From Sulfuricella sp. (GTDB taxonomy: Bacteria; Pseudomonadota; Gammaproteobacteria; Burkholderiales; Sulfuricellaceae): DNA of 64,000 nt. The stretch is taken from contig JAHFRP010000003.1 of assembly GCA_023266195.1 (NCBI GenBank), forward strand, positions 1-64,000, written 5' to 3'. This document shows, one piece after another, positions 42,238 to 50,558 of the stretch. The position numbers and the translations under genes were made by a program. The notes beneath the pieces are model-generated. The model ran no database searches. It had not been told where the DNA came from and saw nothing but the letters and a program-made list of their open reading frames with translations. The first letter of the stretch is position 1. Every line of letters begins with the position of its first letter.

Positions 42238-44583
42238 TTAACTGCCGCACTTTTCAACCTCGCACAAGTACGAACGCAGCGCCACCGAGCCGCTGACCGG
42301 ATCGCCGTGCTGCCCGTCGATGAGCGCACTGAAATTGGCCTGCCCGCCCGCCTCGGCGCCAGGCGCCCCCTTCGCCTCCCACCAGCCGTATTGGGCACAA
42401 ACCACGCGCGGGTCGAGGTGCGCATTGAACTGAGCACGGGCAAACATTTTGCCGACGGGAGAACGAATGACGATCCAGTCCCCTTCCAAAATATCGCGCC
42501 CGGCGGCAGTGCCGGGGTGTATCTCGACCAGCGGGTCAGGCATCCGGCGGCGCAACGGTGCAAGGTTACGAAACTGGCTGTGGCAGTACTGCACCCACTT
42601 GGCTGAAGTCAGTATCAGCGGGTATTCTTCATTTAGCTCGGGCCGGCTGGCCGGACTCACCGCCGGCTCGAAAAATTCCGGCAGGGGGTTCTGGCCGATA
42701 TCGAGCAACTGCTGCGAGTAGATTTCCACCCTACCGCTGGGCGTCTTGAAGCCATGATCGCGGTATTTCCGGTATTGCATGGACAGCGGCAGCCGAATTC
42801 CCCCGGGCGCATTTCGCAGCGCCTCGAACGAAAGGCCAGTCGGGGCAAGCACATGCCTGGCTCCGGCCTCGATGCTGCCATCGAAAAAATGCTCGCCGAG
42901 CCGCAAGCGTTTCGCCAGCTCGAAGGCGATCCAGGCATCGGACTTCGATTCGCCTCCCGGCTCAATGACCTTCTGCCGGAATTGAACCAGGGCGCTCGCG
43001 TCCTGGCTGACCTGGAAGCCCGCGGCAAGCCCTTCCCTCTCCCACGGCGAAGCCACCGGCAGCACGATATCCGCCAGATCGGCCATGGAGTTGAGGAACA
43101 GATCCGCATGGACATAGAAATCAAGCGATTGCAGCGCCTCGATTCCTGAAGTCGGGTCCGGCCGGGATTGCAGCAGGTTGCTGCCGAAGGCCAGCAGGCC
43201 TTTGACCGGATAAGGCTGCCCATGAAGTATCGCGCGATAAAGCTCTGTTTCGGTGATCCAGCCGTGCCGGGCCGGGCCCAACGGCCGGGCGGGCAGCCCG
43301 ATGGCGGGCTTGCCCGCCCGGCCGGTGCGCAGCTCTACACCTGAAACATCGTTCAGCGCCGGCTTGGCAAAGTAAACATTGCCGCCGGGGGCGTCGATGC
43401 TGCCGGTGAGCGCGTACAGCAGATTTACCGCACGGGCCGTTTGCGAGGCATTGGTGTTCTGGCCGATACCCGACCAGGCATAGTAGGAAACCGGCGCATG
43501 CTCGTGCAGCACACGGGCAGTCTGCCCGATCTGCGTTGCCGGAACCCCGGTGATCCGCTCGGCCCGCTCCGGCGTGTATTGGCGGCATAATCGGGCATAG
43601 CGCTCGAAGGCGGGGGTACAGGCGACCGTGCCATGCAGGGTTTGGATATCGAACTCCCCGAACAGCGCCGCCCGTCCAGGCGCGGCATCGTATTGGCGCG
43701 TCAGCGGGTCGTAGATTGCAGGCCCGCGGCCATGTTCGTCCCAGGCGACGAAACGGCTGACCGATCCTCCCGGCCGGATGTCGGCCTCGGTAAGAAAACG
43801 ACGGTTGTCCGCGCGGACCAGGAACGGGCCGTTGGACCACGACCGGACAAAATCGGCGTCGTACCAGCCGCGCTCGATCATCACCCCGGCGAGGCTCAAC
43901 GCCAGCGCACCGTCGGTGCCGGGGCGGACGCGCAGCCATTGGTCGGCTTTCGCCGCCAGGCCGGCGTGGCGCGGATCGATCGCGACCAGCTTCGCGCCGC
44001 GTTTGACGGCAGCGCCTGCCAGCCTCGCCTGGGCCGGCCAGGACACCGCGGGGTTGAATCCCCAATAGACGATGCAGCCCGTATTGGCGTAATCCGGCAT
44101 ACCGATGTCGGCGCCGAAGGTCAGGGCGTTAGTGAAATCCCGATGCCAGTTACAGACGTGGGTGGTCCAAACGGCATTGGGGCTGCCGAACGCATTGATC
44201 AGCCGGAAAATCCAGCCCATGCCATCGGCGACTGCCGTGCCGCTCGGCGTGGTGACCGAAAACGCCACCGACTCCGGCCCATGTGCCTGGGCCGCGCTGT
44301 TCATATGGGTCGCGGTGAATTCCAGCGCCTCGTCCCAGGTAATGCGCTGCCAGCCAGGGTCAGGCGCGCCCTTGGGACGGGTGCGTTTCATGGGATAGAG
44401 AATGCGGTCCGGGCTGTTCACCAAATCCGGCGCAGACCTGCCCTTGATGCACAGAGCCTGGCCGGTCGGATGGCTGGTGTCGGGCTCCACCGCTGTGAGG
44501 ATGCCGTCCCCGTTCACCACGCTGACGCAACCACAGCGGGAAATGCACAAGGGGCAATAACCGGGAATTCGCCTGTCCGTCAT
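42238..44583 (-). CDS. molybdopterin oxidoreductase, DMSO-reductase family, substrate unknown
   Basis: A 781-residue catalytic subunit with a bis-molybdopterin site. An N-terminal [4Fe-4S] motif (CPLCISRCGC, with a later Cys in ALCIKG) and the domain order up to a C-terminal dinucleotide-binding domain (LILTSAKWVQYCHSQFRN...) are clear. A candidate molybdenum-ligand cysteine is in WTTHVCNWHRDF. There is no Tat signal, so it acts in the cytoplasm, and no iron-sulfur or membrane partner is adjacent. It is not NarG, NapA or NasA by motif; similarity to the thiosulfate-reductase/acetylene-hydratase branch is an impression only. The ATG at 44583 starts the cluster domain; an in-frame ATG at 44727 was rejected because it runs through the palindrome. 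Confidence 0.8.
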   Translation of the reverse strand: MTDRRIPGYCPLCISRCGCVSVVNGDGILTAVEPDTSHPTGQALCIKGRSAPDLVNSPDRILYPMKRTRPKGAPDPGWQRITWDEALEFTATHMNSAAQAHGPESVAFSVTTPSGTAVADGMGWIFRLINAFGSPNAVWTTHVCNWHRDFTNALTFGADIGMPDYANTGCIVYWGFNPAVSWPAQARLAGAAVKRGAKLVAIDPRHAGLAAKADQWLRVRPGTDGALALSLAGVMIERGWYDADFVRSWSNGPFLVRADNRRFLTEADIRPGGSVSRFVAWDEHGRGPAIYDPLTRQYDAAPGRAALFGEFDIQTLHGTVACTPAFERYARLCRQYTPERAERITGVPATQIGQTARVLHEHAPVSYYAWSGIGQNTNASQTARAVNLLYALTGSIDAPGGNVYFAKPALNDVSGVELRTGRAGKPAIGLPARPLGPARHGWITETELYRAILHGQPYPVKGLLAFGSNLLQSRPDPTSGIEALQSLDFYVHADLFLNSMADLADIVLPVASPWEREGLAAGFQVSQDASALVQFRQKVIEPGGESKSDAWIAFELAKRLRLGEHFFDGSIEAGARHVLAPTGLSFEALRNAPGGIRLPLSMQYRKYRDHGFKTPSGRVEIYSQQLLDIGQNPLPEFFEPAVSPASRPELNEEYPLILTSAKWVQYCHSQFRNLAPLRRRMPDPLVEIHPGTAAGRDILEGDWIVIRSPVGKMFARAQFNAHLDPRVVCAQYGWWEAKGAPGAEAGGQANFSALIDGQHGDPVSGSVALRSYLCEVEKCGS

Positions 44584-44714
44584 TTGGCGGTACCTGTGTC
44601 GAAGATCAATGGGTTTGCCTCGATTCCTCGTCCGCAGCTCAACCACGGGAACGACCGGCTGCGCGACATGGTCAGAGTATTGTCCTTGATATTTTTGTAT
44701 GCATGGGTTATAAG

Positions 44715-44743
44715 TTAAATATATCACAGTGTGATATATTTAA
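44715..44743. promoter_or_regulatory. perfect palindrome in the divergent promoter, probable operator
   Basis: Perfect 13-nt arms ttaaatatatcac (44715-44727) and gtgatatatttaa (44731-44743) are separated by agt. The element lies between the divergent molybdo-oxidoreductase gene and the Yip1-type membrane gene, and is far more AT-rich than its surroundings. It looks like a dimeric repressor or activator site. The regulator is not identifiable from the motif. Confidence 0.75.
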
Positions 44744-44792
44744 TAACGCTCGATCCGCTTTTTAATGCCAACACTTTAGCAGGAGATGCGTC

Positions 44793-45356
44793 ATGAACAT
44801 TGCACAATTCCCGAAAATGATCATATCTTCCCATGAAGGATGGGACCAGCTGGAGAAAACCCACCCCTCGGCGGAGAAACTGTTCTTCTCGCTCGTCGTC
44901 CCGCTGTCCTTGCTGCCGCCGATCATGCTGTACCATGCCGGACCGCATTTCGGAGATGCTTTCTTTCCGGGATTGGGCGGCAAGCCGTGGAATATGATCG
45001 CCGTCATGTTCTTCCTGGCGGAAATGGTGACCTACGCCGGCATGGGCTGGCTCATCAAGACGATCGCCGACACCTACAAAGTCGAAATCACTTTGCACGA
45101 CGCTTATACCCTGTCCGCCCTCAGCCCAATCCCACTCTGGCTTTCTTCCCTGTCGCTGCTGGCTCCGAGCCTCGCCTTCAATGCCGGCGCGGCGCTCCTG
45201 GCTTTGGGTATTTCATGCGCCATCATCTATCATGGCGTTTACGCGTTCTGCCATATGCATGAAGAAACGGTCGCAGCCTCCTTCACCTACACCGTCGCTG
45301 GCGCCGGACTCGTCGCCTGGGCATTCCTCATGCTGCTGGTCATTCTTCCCATTTGA
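44793..45356 (+). CDS. Yip1-family integral membrane protein
   Basis: A 187-residue membrane protein with about five helices. The N-terminal cytoplasmic segment MIISSHEGWDQLEKTHPSAEKLFF and the following LLPPIMLYHAG resemble bacterial Yip1 (YohC-like) proteins, whose function is poorly known. The start has an AGGAG site. It is divergent from the molybdo-oxidoreductase across a palindrome and is followed by a strong terminator, so it is monocistronic. A membrane or quinone link for the oxidoreductase is conceivable, but no heme ligands or Fe-S motifs are seen. Confidence 0.65.
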   Translation: MNIAQFPKMIISSHEGWDQLEKTHPSAEKLFFSLVVPLSLLPPIMLYHAGPHFGDAFFPGLGGKPWNMIAVMFFLAEMVTYAGMGWLIKTIADTYKVEITLHDAYTLSALSPIPLWLSSLSLLAPSLAFNAGAALLALGISCAIIYHGVYAFCHMHEETVAASFTYTVAGAGLVAWAFLMLLVILPI

Positions 45357-45375
45357 ACCAACCGCCGCTCGGCCG

Positions 45376-45414
45376 GATGCCGCCGCTCGATCTGTCGAGC
45401 CGGCGGCATCTTTC
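45376..45414 (+). terminator. intrinsic terminator after the Yip1 gene
   Basis: The outer stem gatgccgcc (45376-45384) / ggcggcatc (45402-45410), with inner ctcga/tcgag pairing, is followed by TTTCT. It lies 19 bp after the stop of the membrane-protein gene. The rest of the 328-bp spacer to 45684 holds the Fnr-type site of dnr. Confidence 0.8.
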
Positions 45415-45465
45415 TGTAGTTCCTCGTCAACCGGGCAATACTGTGCGCAAAAGCTGCGCCATGCC

Positions 45466-45479
45466 TTGACACTAATCAA
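45466..45479 (+). promoter_or_regulatory. Fnr/Dnr-type site upstream of dnr
   Basis: TTGACACTAATCAA matches the TTGAT-N4-ATCAA consensus with one mismatch. It lies about 205 bp before the TTG start of the Crp/Fnr regulator, so an Fnr-class protein or the product itself may control expression. Confidence 0.7.
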
Positions 45480-45684
45480 ATATTTCGAATATCTTGTGCC
45501 TGTTGCACCACGGTAGAGCATGCACGACGCCGGTGGCTCGCCCTTCCATTGAACCCGGAAAGCGCGATTGACCCAGCCGGTTTGCGGGTGCGAAATTACT
45601 TAGCCCCTGCAACGCCCGCCAACCGTGGCTGGCCCAATGAAATATTTTTCGCGGCCCACCTGCCGACTCCCGAGAGGAAACGAC

Positions 45685-46374
45685 TTGAGCAGTACTAAGG
45701 TTCACGCCATTCTGGCCAATCTCCCCCTGTTCAAGCAGATGAACCCGGAAGAGATCGACCGGATTGCGCAAAGCACCAGGGAATTGCACGCTACGCGTGG
45801 GGAAATGATGTTTCAGCGCGGCGATCCGGCGCATGGCTTTTATGTCGTGGTGCACGGCCAATTGAAACTGGCGTTTTCATCGCCGCAAGGGGTGGAAAAA
45901 GTGGTGCATCTGGTCGGCCCCGGCAAGACCTTCGGCGAAGCGGTGATGTTCATGGGCATGCCTTATCCGGTCTATGCCCAGGCTTTGGTCGATACCCTAC
46001 TGCTGCATATTTCCAAGACGGCAGTGTTCGAGGGGATCGAGCGCGACCCGGTATTCTGCCGCAAAATGCTGGCCGGCTTGAGCAGCCGGCTGCATAGCCT
46101 GATCGGCGACGTCGAAGCTTATTCCCTACGTTCCAGCACCCAGCGGGTAATCGGCTATCTGTTGCAACACGACTGCGACAACCCCGACAGCTGCCAGGAT
46201 ATTCATGTCAATCTGCCCGCCAGCAAAACCGTCATCGCCTCGCGCCTCAACATCTCACCGGAAACTTTTTCCCGCGTCCTGCACGACTTGTCCGCCGCCG
46301 GCCTGATCAGCGTCAAGGGCAAGGATGTGGCCATCCTGGACATGGGAAAGCTGCGCGCCTACGGGCAGCAATAG
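45685..46374 (+). CDS. dnr: Crp/Fnr-family regulator, Dnr-type
   Basis: A 229-residue regulator. The N-terminal beta-roll sensor domain spans about residues 10-125 and the C-terminal helix-turn-helix lies near residues 170-205 (ASKTVIASRLNISPETFSRVLHDL), followed by GLISVKGKDVAI. The Fnr-type cysteine cluster at the N-terminus is absent, so oxygen is not sensed by an Fe-S centre. This fits Dnr/Nnr proteins, which sense NO through heme and activate nir and nor genes. A TTG start is chosen because GAGAGGAAA lies just upstream; an ATG at 45625 adds 20 residues without a site. It faces the nir cluster (convergent with nirN). Heme binding is inferred, not visible. Confidence 0.8.
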   Translation: MSSTKVHAILANLPLFKQMNPEEIDRIAQSTRELHATRGEMMFQRGDPAHGFYVVVHGQLKLAFSSPQGVEKVVHLVGPGKTFGEAVMFMGMPYPVYAQALVDTLLLHISKTAVFEGIERDPVFCRKMLAGLSSRLHSLIGDVEAYSLRSSTQRVIGYLLQHDCDNPDSCQDIHVNLPASKTVIASRLNISPETFSRVLHDLSAAGLISVKGKDVAILDMGKLRAYGQQ

Positions 46375-46403
46375 AGCCCGAGCTACCGGGCAGTGTACCC
46401 ACG

Positions 46404-47963
46404 CTAATGGCTGGTGCCGGCCGAGCGGGTAATCTTGTTGAACACGTTGTACTTGCCGGACGGCTTGTTCATCGGCAACCGCTTGACCTCCTTGAGCGTG
46501 GCCGCATCGTAGATCACCAGCGCGCCGTCGTTCTCCCATACACTGACCAGCGCATATTTGCCGTCGCGGGTGAATTCCACGTGCGCCGCGGTCTTGCCGG
46601 GAATCGGCCGCAGCACCTGCGCCACTTCCAGGGTGCGTTTGTCGATGAGAGTCATAGTGTCGCGGCTGGCCGGGTCACCACTGCTGAATCCGTCGGTCCA
46701 GGCATAGGGTGTATTTTCATGGCTGCGCATGAAGAAGCCGGGGCCGGAGGTCTTGATCTGCTTCACGGTTTGCCAGGTGGTCATGTCGATCACGCTCACC
46801 AGCGCCTCTTTCAAATTGGGTGTCGCCATCACCGGATGACCCTGGTATTCCCAGGTAATGCCCGAGCCCAGGTGGGGCATGCCCGGCAGGTCGACTTGAG
46901 CCACCTTGGTCCCGGTGTCGAGGTTGATTACCTGACCTTTCCGCCCATCGCGTGCCGCGCCGATCAGGTGACGGTAGGACGGATCGAAGAAGAAATCGTC
47001 GAGATAGCCGTCCACCTCTATCCGCCGTACCGGGAAAGTGCGTGCCGGCGGCACCACCATGCTCGCTGACGCGGGGCTATAGTCGCGCCGCCAGCCGTCG
47101 GCGGGCAGAGTCTGCAAGGTGTAGGGAATCTCCCACACTTCCTTGGCGTCTTTCAGCGCAGCGATGAAGCTGCCGCGCGGCTCGGCCTGGTAAACAGCGG
47201 ACACTCGCGAACTCTTACCATCCAGCCCGACCGCGGGAATCACCTTGATCAGCGACAGGTCATCGGCGTTCAGCAGCACCAGCGAGTGCGGCAGATAATT
47301 GCCCACCAGCACCGTCTTGCCGTCGCCGGAAACCGCTATGTTGCGGGTGTTGATGCCGGCACGCACTTCCGCCACCATTTTCAGGTTGTAGATATCGAAC
47401 TTGCTGATCCAGCCGTCGCGCGAAGCGAAAAATACATAACGCCCGTCCGGGGAAAATTTCGGCCCACCGTGGAGCGCAAAGCGAGTGGGGAACCGATAGA
47501 TCGGCTCGAACTTGTCGCCGTCCAGGATGGTGGCATGGTGATCGCCTACTTCCACCACAACGAAGAGATTGAGCGGGTCGGCGTCGAATACCGGCTTGTC
47601 GGGCAGACTCCCGACCGGCACGTGCTGAAGGTGGGAAGCGGTGATTTCCTTGGCACCCCACTCCGGCGCTACCGGCAGCGGCTGGTAGATGAAGTCCACC
47701 AGCGCCAGAATCTCGTCCTTGGCGAGCTTGTCGGCGAACCCCGCCATCTGGCTGGCGATGCGGCCCTCGCTGATGGTTTTCACCGCCTCGGGCCGGCGCA
47801 GGCGTTCCAGGTTTTCCGGCAGCAGCGCCGGGCCGGCGCCGCCCAGCCGGTCGGCGCCGTGGCAGGCCGCGCAGTAATCGGTATAGTTTTTCTGCACCGA
47901 TTGCCCCGCCAATGCGTTTATCGAAAGAACCGCCACCCCTACAAAAAACAAAAACCTGCACAT
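46404..47963 (-). CDS. nirN: NirN, d1-heme c-type cytochrome of nitrite reductase maturation
   Basis: A 519-residue periplasmic protein. A signal peptide (MCRFLFFVGVAVLSINALA) is followed by a single c-heme domain (CAACH) and then an eight-bladed d1 propeller. In P. aeruginosa NirN oxidises dihydro-heme d1 to d1 and passes it to NirS. The architecture equals NirS but the sequence differs (FALHGGPKFSPDGRYVFFASRDG, SGITWEYQGHPVMAT). The ATG at 47963 has GAGGA and lies 13 bp after nirJ, making nirN the last gene of the nir run and convergent with dnr. NirS itself is at 56232-57950, so this is not a second reductase by context. Confidence 0.9.
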   Translation of the reverse strand: MCRFLFFVGVAVLSINALAGQSVQKNYTDYCAACHGADRLGGAGPALLPENLERLRRPEAVKTISEGRIASQMAGFADKLAKDEILALVDFIYQPLPVAPEWGAKEITASHLQHVPVGSLPDKPVFDADPLNLFVVVEVGDHHATILDGDKFEPIYRFPTRFALHGGPKFSPDGRYVFFASRDGWISKFDIYNLKMVAEVRAGINTRNIAVSGDGKTVLVGNYLPHSLVLLNADDLSLIKVIPAVGLDGKSSRVSAVYQAEPRGSFIAALKDAKEVWEIPYTLQTLPADGWRRDYSPASASMVVPPARTFPVRRIEVDGYLDDFFFDPSYRHLIGAARDGRKGQVINLDTGTKVAQVDLPGMPHLGSGITWEYQGHPVMATPNLKEALVSVIDMTTWQTVKQIKTSGPGFFMRSHENTPYAWTDGFSSGDPASRDTMTLIDKRTLEVAQVLRPIPGKTAAHVEFTRDGKYALVSVWENDGALVIYDAATLKEVKRLPMNKPSGKYNVFNKITRSAGTSH

Positions 47964-47976
47964 CGCCAATCGTCCT

Positions 47977-49131
47977 CTAAACACTGCCTGCCTCCAACCC
48001 GATTTCCTCGTCATCCAGATAACAAGCCGGGTCTTCCGCCCACGGATCGCCCGTTACCTGCCACGCGCGCACCCGCGTATTGCCGCCGCAGATGTCGAAA
48101 TGCCTGCATGCGCCGCAGCGCCCGCCGATCTTGCGCGGCTGGGCCTTGAGCCCGGCCATGATAGGATCGCCGACATCCGCCCAGATTTCCGAAAACGGCC
48201 GCTCGCGCACGTTGCCCAGGGTGTAGTTCCACCACATGGTGTCGGGGTGGACGTTGCCCAGGTTGTCGATGTTGGCGACGTTGACGCCGGAGGAATTGCC
48301 TCCCCACTGGCGAAGCTTCGCGCGAATGTGCTCCTCCAGTTCGGGGAATTTGCGCCGCACCCAGTGAAGCAGATAGACGCCGTCGGCATCGTTGTTGCCG
48401 GTGACGAATTCCCGCTGCCGTCCGTCCTGCCGGTCGCGCCAGCAGGTATCGAACAGCAGGTCCATCGCCTGGCGGGTGACCTGGTGGAACACGTCGTCCT
48501 TGCGGTTTTTGTTGCCGCGCCCGGCGTAGTTGAGGTGCGACAGGTAAAACTTGTCGATTCCTTCCTCGTTCATCAATTGCAGCAAACCGGGCAGGTCGTG
48601 GGCATTGTCCTGGGTCAGGGTGAAGCGGACGCCAACCTTGATACCGCGCGCCTTGCACAGGCGGATGCCGCGCATCGAGGCGTCGAAGGCGCCGGCCATG
48701 CGGCGGAATCTGTCGTGGGTGTCCCGAATGCCGTCCAGGCTGACGCCGACGTAGTCGAACCCAACCGCCGCAATGCGCTCGATATTGCCCTCGTCGATCA
48801 GCGTGCCGTTGCTCGACAGGCCGACATAGAAGCCCGTCTCCTTGGCGCGATGGGCAATGTCGAATATATCCGGCCGCAGCAGCGGCTCGCCGCCTGACAG
48901 GATCAGCACCGGCACGCGAAAACGCTGGAGATCGTCCATCACGCCGAATGCTTCGGCCGTGGACAATTCGCCGGGGAAATCCTTGTCGGCCGAGATCGAG
49001 TAGCAATGCTTGCAGGTCAAGTTGCAGCGCCGGATCAGGTTCCAGATCACGACCGGGCCGGGCGGGTTGCGTTTCGGGCCAAGCGGGGTCGGCTGGGCGA
49101 TTTCCTGCATGAACTGGGAAATGCGGAACAT
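47977..49131 (-). CDS. nirJ: NirJ, radical SAM enzyme of heme d1 synthesis
   Basis: A 384-residue radical SAM enzyme. The cluster motif Cys36-x3-Cys40-x2-Cys43 (RCNLTCKHCY) lies near the N-terminus with GGEPLL downstream. A C-terminal SPASM-type region has CGACRHFDICGGNTR and a final Cys. NirJ removes propionate side chains and installs the keto groups of 12,18-didecarboxysiroheme to form heme d1. The start abuts the nirH stop (TAG ends at 49132), indicating translational coupling. Confidence 0.95.
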   Translation of the reverse strand: MFRISQFMQEIAQPTPLGPKRNPPGPVVIWNLIRRCNLTCKHCYSISADKDFPGELSTAEAFGVMDDLQRFRVPVLILSGGEPLLRPDIFDIAHRAKETGFYVGLSSNGTLIDEGNIERIAAVGFDYVGVSLDGIRDTHDRFRRMAGAFDASMRGIRLCKARGIKVGVRFTLTQDNAHDLPGLLQLMNEEGIDKFYLSHLNYAGRGNKNRKDDVFHQVTRQAMDLLFDTCWRDRQDGRQREFVTGNNDADGVYLLHWVRRKFPELEEHIRAKLRQWGGNSSGVNVANIDNLGNVHPDTMWWNYTLGNVRERPFSEIWADVGDPIMAGLKAQPRKIGGRCGACRHFDICGGNTRVRAWQVTGDPWAEDPACYLDDEEIGLEAGSV

Positions 49132-49629
49132 CTATCCTCCGATCCGCAAACCGGTTTTTTTCAGGATGCGGGTACTGTAAAGAATTTCGTGGCCGCGGTC
49201 GGCTGCGCCGAGCAAATCGGCGATCAGACGCACCTGCGCCTCCACCTCGCCGCGGTCGTGGCCGTGCACCATGGCAAAGAAATTGTAGGGCCAGTCCGGC
49301 AAATGGCGCGGGCGATGGTAGCAGTGGCTGACGCAATCCAGCGCCCCGACCTGCGCGCCCAGCTCGTCAACTTTGTCGTCCGGCACATCCCACACCGTCA
49401 TGCCGTTGGCCTTGTAGCCCAGGGCGTAATGATTGGGCACCGCGCCGATGCGGCGGATCACGCCGGTTTCGAGCATCCGCCGCATGCGCGCCATCACTTC
49501 TTCGGGAGAAACGCCCAATTGCCGGGCGACCGCGCGATAGGGCTCCGCTTCCAGCGGCAAACCGGCCTGGGTGGCCAGGATGATCTGCCGGTCAAGGGGA
49601 TCCAGGTCGGGGGATTCATGTTCCATCAT
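49132..49629 (-). CDS. nirH: NirH, siroheme decarboxylase subunit
   Basis: A 165-residue protein of the AsnC/Lrp-like family that decarboxylates siroheme in heme d1 synthesis. It has an N-terminal winged helix (AVARQLGVSPEEVMARMRRMLETGVIRRIGAVPNH), then a ferredoxin-like domain containing CVSHCYHRPRHLPDWPYNFFAMVHG, the characteristic active-site segment of the NirL/NirH side. It would pair with NirG, encoded further upstream. The gene lies between the P-box-domain protein and nirJ. Confidence 0.88.
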   Translation of the reverse strand: MMEHESPDLDPLDRQIILATQAGLPLEAEPYRAVARQLGVSPEEVMARMRRMLETGVIRRIGAVPNHYALGYKANGMTVWDVPDDKVDELGAQVGALDCVSHCYHRPRHLPDWPYNFFAMVHGHDRGEVEAQVRLIADLLGAADRGHEILYSTRILKKTGLRIGG

Positions 49630-50436
49630 TTAGCTTCCATCCGACTTCTCATAGAGCGCGGCGATGTCGTCCATCAATTCCAGGATGTGCTCGCTGGAAG
49701 TCGCCACGTTCGATGCGTACATCAAATCCGCGCCACTGTCGTGCTGCGTGAGCGCGTTCTTGAAGAAAATCCACTGTATCTTCGCCAGATCCAGTTCCTG
49801 CTGGATCTGCATCGTTTTCCCGGGCGCATCCGCCAGCGTCTGCAACGCGCCGCCAAACTCATTCTGGGCCTGTTCGATTCCGCTCGCAATTTCGGGTTGG
49901 CTGAAGCCCCATCTTCTCAGCATGTAAAACTTGGCCAGACGCTGCGACAGCATGCGCTGCCGGCCGGCAAGGTTAACCAGTTTGCCGGATTTCGTGCCCG
50001 ACGCACTTTCCAGCAGCATGGTCGCCTTGTGCGCGGCCTGCAACAGCGCTTCGTTCTGCTCCATCAGTTTTTTGGCGCCGTCATGGCTGACCGGCGCCAG
50101 AGCGATCGCCCGAAACTCACCCCAAAGTGCGGCTTCCTTGGCGAGGGCATCCTGAATATCTGGTGTAAAAGAATACTGCCTGAGCTCGGCCAATTGCGCG
50201 TCGAACAAACTCACGGATTTCTCCAGAATCACCCTGGACTTGTCCGGCTGCACCCTTAAACCAAGCTGGCAATAAGCCTTGACGATGCGCTGCGTCAGCA
50301 TGCGCTGGCGTCCCGCCTTATTGATCGCGCCGGACAGAGGCATCGGTTCCGGCTTCGCGGCAGACGACGCCTCACCCACGGCGAATGCGAACACCCAAAA
50401 AAACAGGAGCGCAAATTGTTTAGCAGGTATTTTCAT
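49630..50436 (-). CDS. stand-alone secreted protein with two NarX/PilJ-type P-box repeats
   Basis: A 268-residue protein with an N-terminal signal peptide (FALLFFWVFAFAVGEASSA) and no later transmembrane helix, HAMP, kinase or methyl-accepting domain. It contains two repeats, each starting with AGRQRML(T/S)QR at 41-50 and 157-166. This helix motif is the PilJ/NarX sensor signature, related to the nitrate-binding P-box of NarX. The C-terminus is helical and rich in Ala/Glu/Lys. It is encoded within the nir cluster between a cytochrome c gene and nirH. It may bind nitrate or nitrite in the periplasm for a partner sensor or for NirS assembly. The function is unknown; the start was chosen at the signal peptide. 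Confidence 0.75.
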   Translation of the reverse strand: MKIPAKQFALLFFWVFAFAVGEASSAAKPEPMPLSGAINKAGRQRMLTQRIVKAYCQLGLRVQPDKSRVILEKSVSLFDAQLAELRQYSFTPDIQDALAKEAALWGEFRAIALAPVSHDGAKKLMEQNEALLQAAHKATMLLESASGTKSGKLVNLAGRQRMLSQRLAKFYMLRRWGFSQPEIASGIEQAQNEFGGALQTLADAPGKTMQIQQELDLAKIQWIFFKNALTQHDSGADLMYASNVATSSEHILELMDDIAALYEKSDGS

Positions 50437-50558
50437 ATCATGAATAGCCAACAATGATCTATATAGGATACCTGTTTTTGTGCAGAACTTCCGCTGCCCG
50501 CGGACAACTCTGAACTGGAACAGAAACACAAAAATCAGTGCGGCAACGACCCCAAACA

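Noticed and set aside
45213-45521. 102-codon minus-strand frame after the Yip1 gene
   Set aside because: Antisense to the coding end and terminator; no family features.
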